64,000 nucleotides of DNA from contig JAQJZZ010000005.1 in NCBI GenBank assembly GCA_030077755.1, forward strand, positions 2,294,001 to 2,358,000. The letters run 5' to 3'. The translations under genes and the position numbers were made by a program. The stretch comes from Filosporella fistucella (taxonomy: Eukaryota > Ascomycota > Leotiomycetes > Helotiales). Shown piece by piece: positions 1 to 10,680 of this stretch (the stretch's first letter is position 1; each line of letters starts with the position of its first letter). The notes under the pieces are model-generated. The model did no database searches and was not told the DNA's origin. It saw only the letters and a list, made by a program, of their open reading frames with translations.

Positions 1-2598
1 ATCCCAGAAATAGGGATCGTACTTGAAGCTATAATTCACCTCTTCTACTTCCGAAGACAAACTCTTGCAAAAAGGGTACATATGCAATAGAAAGGGCTAA
101 GCAAAGTTTTGTTGCATATCGCATTTGTAAAAATGTCCTAGAAACGTTTTGGAGATTCAAGTCCTAAACCTGACTGGAGTTGTCCCTGTTTAACGAGGAC
201 TTCGACATCTTACTTCGCGATTCAGCCTGTACATCTGTGGAAATGTATAGGCTTCCTAAATATGAAATAAGCAAAGACTACTTTAGGATCCATTGTAAAT
301 GATTGGTAGTGTACTAAATCTCTTCATCAAGTTATTCACTAGCAGTGGGAGCTTCTTTGAATACAATTCGCAATATTTCATGCCCTGGAGAGAAAAAGGG
401 ATGCGGCGATGAGAACGGCCAAATTGCATAAGAATCAGCCATACTCATGTGAATTTATGTTACACCCAGAACTACACTGCGTGTGTCCCAAGTCATCCAT
501 TTCGAACACGTCGGTTGCACCAAATGTGGTTACACGTCAAACTAACACTTGATCAATCTTCGGAGAACACCAAACGCCTGACATTCCAGTATATCCACCT
601 TCATGGCTAAACCATCTTTTTTGAGAGTTGTAAATATTATCATATTATCGAAGACTCTATAATTCAGTGTTACAAATCCAATTTCCGATGTGAAACAATC
701 AAATTTTCATTGCACATCGCAAAAACCCTCAAATTCCAAATCACGCAACCGTCCCACTCCTGCCCACGCTTTTGATATTCCTTTCGCCATGTCTCGGATC
801 GTCAGAAGTACAGTGTTCCACGGAACTGTTTCATATAGCGCAAGAGTGTGGCTGCGATATGCAACAAGAGGTGGATTGAAACTATGTGTTATTGTAAACA
901 ATATAAGATTATAGTATCGAGTAGAAATTATGAATATTGCAAACTGGTAATAGAAGAAAATTCAAACGCAGAATAATTGCAAGATGAAGGACCCATTAAT
1001 TGACAACTATGGGAGAGATATATCATCACGTGATTAGCAAGTATCGGTGCTCTTCAAGTTGAATACTCCTTAAATCAACTGACTTATTGCTATGATAGAA
1101 ATTCCGAGGCCGATCTACGGAGAACGGTAGTATATCAATAGAGAATAAAAGTTGACCTGTAGCACTTTTTGGGGGGGGGTCATCACATTTTTTTAGTAAA
1201 AAAATGCATCACGTGCGAGCATCCATCTTTTTCTCCATGTTTATAACACAATGAACAGAATGAGATTGATCATGATACACACTTCAGGGCTGCAAATTCA
1301 AGATCTTGTATAGAGTCAGATGATGATGTCGTACAAGCTGCCAATAGACACTTTCCTTGGATTTCATGATCTCACTGACTCGGACAGTTCGGCATGCCGA
1401 GTATCAACGCCGAGGACTTGGCCAGAATCAATCATCGGTTATTCCTACGACATGTCAGCTTATGATTTCCAGTAAGCATATTGGCAGAAGCTGGAGAGGT
1501 CTAAAGCTGAAGGACTAATTTTTGTTGATGTTGGTGTGAATATGGAAGTATGCAACAAGCACAAATTGCGGGGTGAAATGCATTATCTAACATATCGCGA
1601 TGAAAGTTAGATTTCTTCGGAACAAAAATGATATCGAAGAGAAGATTAAATGCTTAAATCATTAGTATTTCTTGTGATATACATCATGGGTGGGAGATCT
1701 AAAAGGATACACGAAATATAAATTATCTTGGAAGGGCTAGACCATCGAACGTAGTAAATACCCTTGCTAACCTTCCCTGGGGATTGCTTGCACAATCTCA
1801 GATAAATCGCTTTTGATAAGAACGCACCAAAAGGAAATTTGAAAATAGCCTTGGTTTGACCTCTACGTAACGAGGTGAGTAAATCCAGACTTATCTCATC
1901 GTTTATTACTGCATTGAATCACGAGACAAGTCGGACTTGTGACTGGATTTGAATTTGTCAGCTCAATTATCGAGGTTGACTAATGCCCTATTTTGTTAGC
2001 CCGTCTCATACCACATGAAGAGGGTAATTCAACATAACCAATAATCGAGAAGTTGTCAAATTTTTGAATTATCAAACGTCGTGTCCTTCCCCAAACTCAA
2101 CTTGAGATGAAACTGGACGCCACACCAAAGGTACGAAAACGAAACATCAAAGATTGGCAAGGCAAACCTTAATTCCTTGTCGGGAATATGAGAACTCTGT
2201 GAATCCATCCCAAGGGTCCATTATGCCTGCCCAAATCGATTGTCTGAACTCTGTAGTTATTATATAATGCACTTGTGAACATTCCTTCTTCCACTACATC
2301 TCAGATATTTAATATTTTCTCTTTTTCAAAGTTTCTCTCACCCACTGCCAAGTATTTGCCCAGCGATCTCCTGCACTGTCAGCCGCCACTGTATGCCGCT
2401 TATCCAGTTAAAGCAGCCTCATGACGTACTAATCAACATCCCAGCGCGTTCCAGCCGACTGCCGGTGCAAATTTCCAAGCCCAAGATCAGATAATACAAA
2501 ACAAGCCTGGCCCAGGGAACTGATCGTGCTTGTGTTTGTTATCTTTCTGTTGCGTTCGCGTGTGTGCATGTCACTGCAAAACAACTATTCGATGCATT
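1..2598. other. Intergenic region, mostly non-coding
   Basis: AT-rich DNA without a recognisable gene. It holds a run of nine G near 1170, a T/A-rich patch just after it, and several short chance reading frames. The only stretch with a hint of coding is at 1320-1610 and is listed separately. The last 250 bases (from about 2280) are pyrimidine-rich, with CTCTTTTTC-like tracts, and probably form the promoter and 5' leader of the DUF2985 gene that follows. Confidence 0.5.
1320..1610 (+). pseudogene. Possible short or degenerate coding frame
   Basis: An ATG triplet run at 1320 opens a 51-codon frame ending at TAA (1473-1475). The same frame then stays open for another 44 codons to TAG at 1610. 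The inferred peptide is hydrophilic and mixed in composition (for example SYKLPIDTFLGFHDLTDS near the start), unlike the low-complexity shadows around it. CAA to TAA is one transition, so a single-stop decay is possible. A GTAAGC sits right at the stop and could instead be a splice donor, but no convincing acceptor at a normal distance was seen. No family recognised; it may be chance. Confidence 0.2.
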
Positions 2599-4633
2599 AT
2601 GGCACAGAATCTCAACGTCCCGGATATCAGTCCTTATGCAGATAATAATGGTCGCCCAACTTCAGCTTCCGGGCGTTCACAGCGGTCAGGGGGAAGCCTA
2701 AATTCGCCTCCGTTTTTACAACCGATTGTGACGACCCCCGATGCGGATTTCACGCAACGACCGAGTATTCGGATTCGACGACTTTCTTCGACACAAGGGC
2801 AAGAAGTACCCTCAAATTATCAAGATACGAATGCATCTACGATAGAGGGTCATCATGTTGGTGTACGAAGGAATCGTAGTATCTCGGATCCGCAGCGACA
2901 TTTACGTTCGGGGGAAGCGGATTTGGGAAATTCTGCGAGGAGGGGATCATATATGCCAGAGGTGACTGAGGAAACTACATCACCAACGACTGGACAGATA
3001 TATGATGGAATCTCACCATTTCCACCTGCGAATAGCTCTGGAGAAGAAATTGGTGCTGCGTCAGCTCCACGAACACAAAAATCTAGTTCGTTTGCTGGTT
3101 GGAGACCATTAAGGAGGGCGAGGACAAATATTGGAGAGGCTTCGGTGCCCCCATCAACCGCGCAGCAAGAAGAATATGAGTCAGATCTTGTGGATTTACT
3201 GGATTTAGTTGGTATGTGTCGCGATATGAAAATAAGAAAGTACACTGATAAAATTGCAGATCCGGAAGTTGCGACTTTATCTACTCTCACGAATTTACAA
3301 AATTCCCTTTTCGTTCCTGATCTTGGGAAGTACTTAAATCGAAGACCAACATACAACTTGACTCGACGGCCGACGGATATTGGGGAAGATAGCTCGAGTA
3401 CAGATGATGGGGGGACAGCATCCAAACAGCCAACCCAGTCTCGCATGAGGCCGACAGTAACACGGACGCATACAGGCGCAACACTTGATACTATCACTTC
3501 TAATGTAAATGAACGGTTTTATGCTGTGCTACCACATGGCGTTTCTTTGCCAGGATGGAGCGAGGAAGATAAATTGGATTTAAATGATCATGTCCGGCAC
3601 ATGCTTCATTCTCGGCGGTCGAAATTCAAACGGAGCATGAAAGGATTCGGGCAATATGTTCGGAAACGTAGGTTCTGATTTTCAGCTGCTCATGCACAAC
3701 GCTAATTGTCTCAGCTCTCGGTTTCTTCGTTACTTTATATGCCACACTCATCACACTTTTTGGTTTGGCATGGGTGCTCTTCCTGATTGGTATGTGTTGA
3801 CCCAAAACCTTCCAATAAACAAATCCAATTACTCCAGTTCCTAACCCAATCTAACAAATCCAGGCTGGATCAATGTCGAAGGTCGCCAATCTTACCTAAT
3901 AAATGTAATCGACAACGTACTCGTCGCCCTCTTCGCGGTGGTAGGTGATGGTCTCGCTCCCTTCAGAGCAGTAGATACCTATCATATGATATACATCGCC
4001 CACTACCACCATAAAACCTGGGATCTACGTAAAAGGCGTGCTCTCCCCGAACTCCAGAACCACAACGATTTACCATCTGTGCAACCAGAAGAAGTCCAAG
4101 ATATCGAGAAGCAGGAATTCAGTGTGCTGAATCCAGAGCAGGTCAAGAAATTACAGCACCATCAAAAGAAATTCGCAAAGAGTCATTCGTTTTATAAACC
4201 CCATGAGACGACTACTCATCACGCTTTCCCGTTACGGTTATTAGTTGCAATCGTAGTATTGCTGGACTGCCATTCTTTACTTCAGATCGCACTGGGTACC
4301 TGCACCTGGGCAATCAGCTACCATGTTCGACCTTTTGCGCTTACGACAGTTATTCTATGTTGCAGTATCACGTGTAATATTACGGCGGGTGTATTGATTA
4401 GTGTAGGGGATCATAAGACGAGGAAGAAGGATGTGAGAGAGAAGATGTTTAGACAGGAGTTGACGGCCGAAGCACTGAAGAAAGTAGAGAAGAAGAGGAA
4501 TGTTAGGGCTAGTATGGATATCGAGAGGTTGGCAGAGGAGGAGAATACGAAGAGTGATGATGTAGGAGAGGAGGAGAAAGAGAAAGAAGGAGGATTGTTC
4601 GAGCCAATTAAGGCGGGAGTCGGACTGAAATGA
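2599..4633 (+). CDS. DUF2985-family integral membrane protein
   Basis: Three exons (introns 3668-3714 and 3790-3863) give about 637 aa; frame is continuous across both junctions. I start at the ATG at 2599 rather than the upstream in-frame codon at 2530, because the extra residues are Cys-rich and atypical. Residues 1-350 are disordered and Ser/Thr/Arg-rich. After the first intron comes a hydrophobic segment (GFFVTLYATLITLFGLAWVL), then the conserved block around NVLVALFAVVGDGLAPFR and HHKTWDLRKR that is typical of fungal DUF2985 proteins. Two more hydrophobic segments precede a charged, probably coiled-coil Lys/Glu tail. Members are fungal multi-span membrane proteins of unknown function. 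The family call is confident; the role is not known. Confidence 0.85.
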
Positions 4634-5329
4634 GCGGATCTTGGATATTCCGAATATGTCAATGGAAAGTATTTGGCGATACACCCATGTCGTTGAAAAT
4701 ATCCACTGCTGCAACAGTCATTTTTGTTCTTGCTATCAAAGTCTCTGTGTCATTGTCTTGCTAAGTTCCCGTCCATAATCTCTCAACCACACCTCAATGA
4801 TCTTCTCTCTACTTCCCTTAGTCTAATTCTAGGACAATCACCCTTTCGCCGTCAAAAACTCTATCGGCGGCTCCGCTCTGAAGCCAGGCTTTTCGAGATC
4901 ACGGGGTGGGCTTTATCGCAACCTATAATACTTTCATTGTAGGAGCACAAGACGGATCAGAAGACCAGTAGACAAACGTCACCGTTTCACGGAATATTTT
5001 ACACAGGCAATTCGAAGACAATATGCTACTATTTAACGGCACACCGACTGCTAGTAGGGTGCTAGTGGGGTTCCCTCATGTTAAGGCTGAGCCAGTCACT
5101 AGGGCAAGAGTCACCGGAGATGGAACAAGTGGCTATGGAGACAAATCACATGAATGACATTTCTTAGCAGAAGTTGGTGAAACAGAGTAGAGACTATAGT
5201 GAATTTAGTTACTAACAGAACCACGGTAGAAGGAAAGTTTACTCCGAGGGATGATGAAATCTTGTTGCGCTATTTATGCTCGGACATCCTTGGAAAACAT
5301 TTGACATAATTCTATTATTTTTTTGAGAC

Positions 5330-5960
5330 ATGAAACAAATAAGTTACCACGCTCCAGACCTACCTTATCTCTCATATCTCTACGTCAATTTATAAAATAT
5401 CTTAAAAAAAAATTCAAGGTACTACTTTCTTAGTTTCTATACCTTTTATCAGATATGCAGCAAATCACGAGGCTATGTTTTAGAATTCTCCTCTCAATTG
5501 TTATTTATCCCTTAATTTTCAGAAATCTTTACATAGATAAGAATACTAATTTTTTAGTTTCTATAGCTTTATTACGATATGCAACAAATCAGGGCTTTAG
5601 CTTCTAGACTATGTTTTATTCGTCATCTTTGCGTCAATCCATAGAATATCTTACACAAATAGTTTATTGCTTTTAAGGTTTTCTATCAATTTTATTGCGA
5701 TGAGCAACAAATCAGTTACTATGTGCTAGACTTCCTCCCTCTCTTGTCATCTTTACGTCAATTTATAGAATACCTTTATCCAAAACGGAAGTTATTGCTT
5801 TTTAAGTTTCTATTAGTTTTATTCAATGTGCAATTAAATCAGGTACAGTATCATTCAGGACTTCCTTTTCTCGTCATCCGTCTATTACTGACGAAAATAA
5901 TACAACAAAAATTAATTTAGCTTAATATCGATATGCAACAAGTAAGTTACCATGGTCTAG
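5330..5960. repeat. Degenerate tandem repeat, ~124-bp unit, about five copies
   Basis: A landmark resembling ATGCAACAAATCAG recurs at 5330, 5455, 5579, 5700, 5826 and 5933 (spacings 125, 124, 121, 126, 107). Between landmarks the same order of sub-motifs returns: TCTAGAC, a TCGTCATCTTTACGTCAAT-like block, TAGAATATCTTA, an A-rich patch, and TTTTTAGTTTCTAT before the next landmark. Units differ by many substitutions and small indels, so it is an old, AT-rich minisatellite. No coding potential. Confidence 0.8.
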
Positions 5961-6766
5961 ATGCATCTTCGCTGACTTGAATGACAACTCCAGCTACATC
6001 AATCTGGGAGATTTAAACGAATCGTAGTGTAAGATGGGGAGCAGTCTTTTGGGTATGGATATTGTGGGTCTTAGATGGAATCACACTTTGGAAAAGACAG
6101 CGGCACATCTAGATATGACGCGATCATCAGTGTATTGAATCATGGTGACAGAAACTGTGGATTACAAAAGATTTATTGTCTTAAATGAAAATTTAGAATG
6201 TAACAGCAACTGTGGATATGGTGAGGGCTTGTGTTTTAGAATTGTCCAGACCTCGAATTGCTGACTAGACAAACTTTTCGTCGTAAAATTATGAGTGTAA
6301 TTGACGCGGAAACAAACAAAGAGTCAACGATAGAAATTAAAGTCAAAATCAAAAGTTAGAATGGGTATGGCAAGAATAAGAAACTGTTTCAGACTTTTTG
6401 CAAACTCCGGATTTCCCGTAACTGTCAAAATCTGCAGCGGCACGTAGTACAGGAACAATGCACATCTTTAACCCAAAATGCCAACCTCCCGGATACAATT
6501 AATAATCGGAAAGGCAAAGATGGTGATGGTTCATACTAGCCCGAACCGAAAAACTCATTCCTTGGAAGCCGGTCTCCACAGGTAGAAAGCCGAGCCTTTC
6601 CCCGCGTTGAACTGCAAGCCACCTATGCGGGCAGTGGCTTACCCCAATCCCCATAGGCTACGTAAGCCAAGTTTACCCCTCTAAACCCTTTCCCGTCGGT
6701 GGCATTACGGCCAAATGCCATGGTAATTGTTGCCCTTTGCTATTATGGTAATGGTCTGATGTGAGC

Positions 6767-6774
6767 TATAAAAG
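6767..6774 (+). promoter_or_regulatory. TATA box of the trehalase gene
   Basis: TATAAAAG lies about 150 bp upstream of the trehalase ATG, followed by a pyrimidine-containing leader, as expected for a regulated fungal promoter. No other start codon in the leader opens a convincing frame. Confidence 0.55.
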
Positions 6775-6917
6775 AAGGCTATCCAGCCTGGTAAGATTTT
6801 TCATCTTTTAATAATTGTCAATTCGAATTAATTGTGTTGGTGGTGGTAAAAGATAATTGCTTTGCTCTCGCTTTGCCAAGGTTTTTTTCGACCCTGATTT
6901 CGCTACGATAAACCTCG

Positions 6918-8978
6918 ATGACGATGGCTTCTCTCAAGACAATTATCTGGGCTTCATTGTCTGGGATTGCGACGGCTCTTTATGTCAATGGAACTGTGAC
7001 AGCTCCTTGCGATTCTCCAATTTACTGCTATGGCGATATGTTGAGGGAAATTGAGCTCGCTCGTCCATTTGCCGATTCCAAGACCTATGTTGATCTGTAA
7101 GTAAAATCCCCGCGTCATATCGGGCATGAAAACTCAAAATATCTAACAAATAACAGCCCAACTGTTCGACCTCTTGAAGAAGTACTTGCAGCATTCAGCA
7201 ATCTCACAAAACCCATTTCAAACAATACAGAACTGAATACCTTCCTCTCCACGTATTTCGGACAAGCCGGTTCAGAACTTGTTCCTGTCCCCCGCAGTGA
7301 GCTGACAACTGACCCCACCTTCTTACAAAATATCAACAGCAGCACTGTCTCTGCTTTCGTAGAGAAAGTCATCGATATCTGGCCCGATCTCACTCGTCGA
7401 TATGTTGGTTCCTCCAATTGCACTGGCTGTGTAGACAGTTTCCTGGAAGTCAATCGTACATTTGTGGTTGCTGGCGGTCGATTCCGAGAACCTTATTACT
7501 GGGATTCATTCTGGATTGTGGAAGGACTTCTCCGCACGAGAGGCTCTTTCACAGAAATTGCTCGGAACATTATTGAGAATTTCCTTGATTATGTTGAAAA
7601 TTTTGGATTTGTGCCAAATGGAGGAAGAGTTTATTACTTGAACCGGTCGCAGCCGCCGCTTTTGACACAGATGGTTAGTGTTTATGTCGAATATACTAAC
7701 GATACATCAATTCTGGATCGCGCGTTGCCTTTGCTGGAACGAGAGTGGGAGTTTTGGGCAAGAAACCAGACGGTTAAAGTTGGAAATTACACATTGAATC
7801 ATTACTCTGTGGAGAACAACCAGCCGAGACCTGAAAGTTACAGAGAGGATTATGTCACTGCAACCAATTCGTCTTACTACGCAACAGGCGGAATTATCTA
7901 CCCCGAAACCCGAGCCTTAAACAATTCCGAGAAAGCACAACTCTACCAAAATCTCGCAAGTGGTGCAGAGAGCGGCTGGGATTATTCCTCCCGCTGGTTG
8001 AGAACACCCAGCGACGCAGTCAACGACAATTATTTCCCACTCCGCTCTCTCAATACCGTGAATATCGTTCCCATCGACCTCAATTCGATCCTCTATTTCA
8101 ATGAAATCACTCTCTCCGCCCTGGTGAATTCAACTGGTAACTCGACCGGCGCCACAGCATGGGCAGAGCGAGCTGCAGCGAGAAGTAAAGCTATGTACGC
8201 CTTAATGTGGAATTCAACTCACAGCAGTTACTTCGATTACAACCTCACGTCCTCCGCCCAAGACGTCTTCATTCCCTCCGACAAAGACGCCACCTCGTCA
8301 GAAACCTCCTCCGCGCCCCCAGGATTCGAAGTAGCTTTCTCACCCGCACAATTCTATCCCTTCTGGACCGGCGCAGCGCCAGAACATCTGAAATCCAATC
8401 CCCTCGCCGTCCGCAACGCATACGCTCCTGTCGCGAACCTCCTCGCCACAAAAGCAGGTGGAATCGGTGCTTCGAACCTGGTAACAGGACAACAATGGGA
8501 TGAACCTAATGTCTGGCCTCCGTTGCAATACATAATCACCAAAGGCCTCTTGAACGTCCCCGCTACCTTCGGAGAAGACGACCCAGATTACATCTGGACC
8601 CAGTCCACAGCCTTAGAACTCGCCCAACGGTACGTCGACTCCGCATTCTGCACCTGGCGCGCCACAGGCGGTTCGACTCCAGATTTCCCACAACTTATGG
8701 GCGCGACGGGCACAGGCACCATGTTTGAGAAATATGCTGATAATGCTACGAATCGCGTTGGAGGGGGAGGAGAGTACGAGGTCGTAGAAGGATTTGGATG
8801 GAGTAATGGGGTTTTGATATATCTAGCTGATGTTTTTGGGAAGCTGTTGAAGACGCCGCAGTGTGGGAATATTACGGCGGCTGAGACAACGACGACGAAG
8901 AAGAGGTGGGAAGTGCCTGGGGCGATGGAGATTCATAAGAGGGATATGGAGTGGATTAAGAGGTTTAAGACGGTTTGA
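6918..8978 (+). CDS. Secreted alpha,alpha-trehalase, GH37
   Basis: Two exons (intron 7097-7156) give about 666 aa. Family GH37 hydrolyses trehalose to two glucoses with inversion. An N-terminal signal-type segment (residues about 5-22) and many N-x-S/T sequons point to secretion or the cell surface, unlike the cytosolic neutral trehalase. Both trehalase signatures are present: GGRFREPYYWDSFW near residue 166, and QWDEPNVWPP near 505. ESGWDYSSRW near 331 holds the Asp expected as catalytic acid, and FEKYADNAT followed by GGGGEYEVVEGFGWSNGV carries the conserved glutamates of the C-terminal active-site region. The start ATG at 6918 is followed by a second in-frame ATG two codons on; either may be used. 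The length fits fungal members. Confidence 0.93.
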
Positions 8979-9553
8979 TTTGGAATTAGGGAGGAAGGGT
9001 TTGAGGGAGTAGGTAATATAGGGAGGTAATTGGCAGTATCATGATGATAATGAGTAATGCAAATCTCTTCTATGAACCTTTTCCGTGTTTAGCGAAGAAT
9101 CAAAGGGGGGCGTAATCACGTGAAAATCACTACCTCTTCATGACTTATTCATCCAAAAAGCAAAACAAGGATTGAACATGATTCAGACACGTCAAAATGC
9201 TCAGATGAGTAGCATTGCTTTCGCTTTCAACAAATTAGAAGGGATAGTATATAATTCGGTTGACGACTTCGGTTAGATGTCAGAAGTGGGATATGCTTAC
9301 GTCAATATAGTGCTTACAACTCCACGCTCTGTGATGACCACAGATATACATTCTATCAAAACTACTGCTCGTCTTCTCTATCTCCTATCAATCCCTAGAC
9401 ACCTAGTATTAAACCCACCTTGCGTTTAGCAGCTACACCCTTCTCAGCAGTTCATTTCGCATTCTCTGCATTCAAACCCTTCAAAACAACCAATCAATCA
9501 TCATTCCAACCAGAAATTCTCCAAACACCCTCCTCACACCACTTATTTCAACC
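8979..9553. other. Intergenic spacer
   Basis: No gene seen. It contains the trehalase 3' flank and, from about 9330, the CT-rich leader of the GFA gene. A short reading frame at 9420-9716 overlaps that gene in another frame and has no support. Confidence 0.5.
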
Positions 9554-10204
9554 ATGGACCACCCACCCCCAACACGCATCCCCCTCCCAGGCTCCTGCCA
9601 CTGCTCCCACACAACCTACATCCTCTTCCTCTCCCTCCCTCACCCCTTCTCCTCCTCCAACCCTCCTACCCCAACATCCCAAGAAATCTACCGCTGTAAC
9701 TGCACCGCTTGTCTAAAAATGGATTTCCTACACGTTAACCCCGCTAATCCAGCTACGGATTTCATGTTACTAAGTCCGCTGGATCCGGATAGGGAGTTAA
9801 GTGTGTATACTTGTTTTGAGGGGAAATTGAAGTATTATTTCTGTAAGAGGTGTGGGGTGAGATGTTTTACTTTTGGGGGGGCGGGGGAGGTTGTTTCTTT
9901 AAATGTCCCTTCACTGGACGAAGCAGAGAAAGATGTCAGTGGCGGGGAGAGTAAAGTAACGGAAGGGAACAAAGAGGAGTCTAAGGAGATGAAGAAAAGA
10001 AAAGTCTGGCGCCCGAAATGGAATGGGGATGAAGAGACGAGACCTTATTTGTCGGTTAATGGGACTACGATTGAACCGGATAAGAGATTCGATATCAGGG
10101 TTTTGAGCGAGGAGAAGAGGATACAGTATTTTGATGGAAGGAGTAGGGTTGAGGAGGAGAAGGAACCGAGGTGGGAGCGGCCGCATTATGGGGGGGTTTA
10201 TTGA
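9554..10204 (+). CDS. GFA/CENP-V zinc-binding domain protein
   Basis: An intronless 216-aa protein starting in good context (CAACCATGG). It shows the cysteine pattern of the GFA (glutathione-dependent formaldehyde-activating enzyme-like)/CENP-V fold: GSCHC at C15/C17, CNCTAC in the middle, and CKRCGVRCF further on, which would bind structural and catalytic zinc. The domain occupies roughly residues 12-135; the C-terminal third is Lys/Glu-rich and variable. Fungi carry many paralogues and few have a proven substrate, so a formaldehyde role should not be assumed. No signal peptide is seen. Confidence 0.85.
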   Translation: MDHPPPTRIPLPGSCHCSHTTYILFLSLPHPFSSSNPPTPTSQEIYRCNCTACLKMDFLHVNPANPATDFMLLSPLDPDRELSVYTCFEGKLKYYFCKRCGVRCFTFGGAGEVVSLNVPSLDEAEKDVSGGESKVTEGNKEESKEMKKRKVWRPKWNGDEETRPYLSVNGTTIEPDKRFDIRVLSEEKRIQYFDGRSRVEEEKEPRWERPHYGGVY

Positions 10205-10220
10205 GTAGAAGATGGCAAGA

Positions 10221-10270
10221 GGGGTTGGGAGGGGGGATGGAGTTAAGGGGGGTAAGGGGGGTAAGGGGGG
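10221..10270 (+). repeat. G-run cluster with three GGGGGGTAA-type units
   Basis: Immediately downstream of the GFA stop codon there are G runs at 10221-10224 and 10231-10236, then three six-G runs separated by TAA (10247-10252, 10256-10261, 10265-10270). Four or more G tracts with 3-nt loops satisfy the usual G-quadruplex pattern in the transcript strand, probably in the 3' UTR. Confidence 0.7.
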
Positions 10271-10680
10271 TTTTGGTATTTTGAGAAAGCGGTGGATGTT
10301 TGGAGAATAGTTTTAATCTTTTCCGTTGTTCATTTTGTGTCTCGAACTCGCTTTAGCTAGGATCTATGTTTTTGTTCCAGTTAAACGGAGTGCTAGGGGA
10401 ATGCCTTTATGCTCTGCTAGACCTGAAATTTGGAGCTTATATCATCATAAAGATTATGTTTTTAAACTATCATCCCTACCGACGGAGTCGGAATGATAAA
10501 GCGACGTATCGCGCTTAGTAAGGAGGAAAAGGATTTTCCCTTACTTAAGAAACTTTTACTCATGTGAGGTATACCCTCCAGTAAGCTCCTATAGAATGTT
10601 AGAATGTACTCGCAACGCACAATCTAGGTAGTAGAAATTTTGATTGTTCATAGTTAATCATGGAGAAATAGCAACGGAAA

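Larger units (their letters stand above)
4634..6917. other. AT-rich intergenic region with minisatellite and trehalase promoter
   Basis: No supported gene. The middle (about 5330-5960) is a degenerate tandem repeat listed separately; the small reading frame at 5723-5920 lies inside the repeat and is not a gene. The last 400 bases are GC-richer, contain a CCCCT stress-type motif near 6675 and a TATA box at 6767-6774, and form the likely trehalase promoter. Confidence 0.6.

Noticed and set aside
2853..3497. 214-codon frame on the minus strand
   Set aside because: Exact antisense of the disordered exon of the DUF2985 gene, with no domain and no splice continuation.
5723..5920. 65-codon plus-strand frame
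   Set aside because: Lies inside the degenerate 124-bp repeat and is Leu/Phe-rich because of the T-rich unit.
8207..8503. 98-codon Arg-rich frame and its antisense partners
   Set aside because: Shadow frames of the trehalase coding exon.
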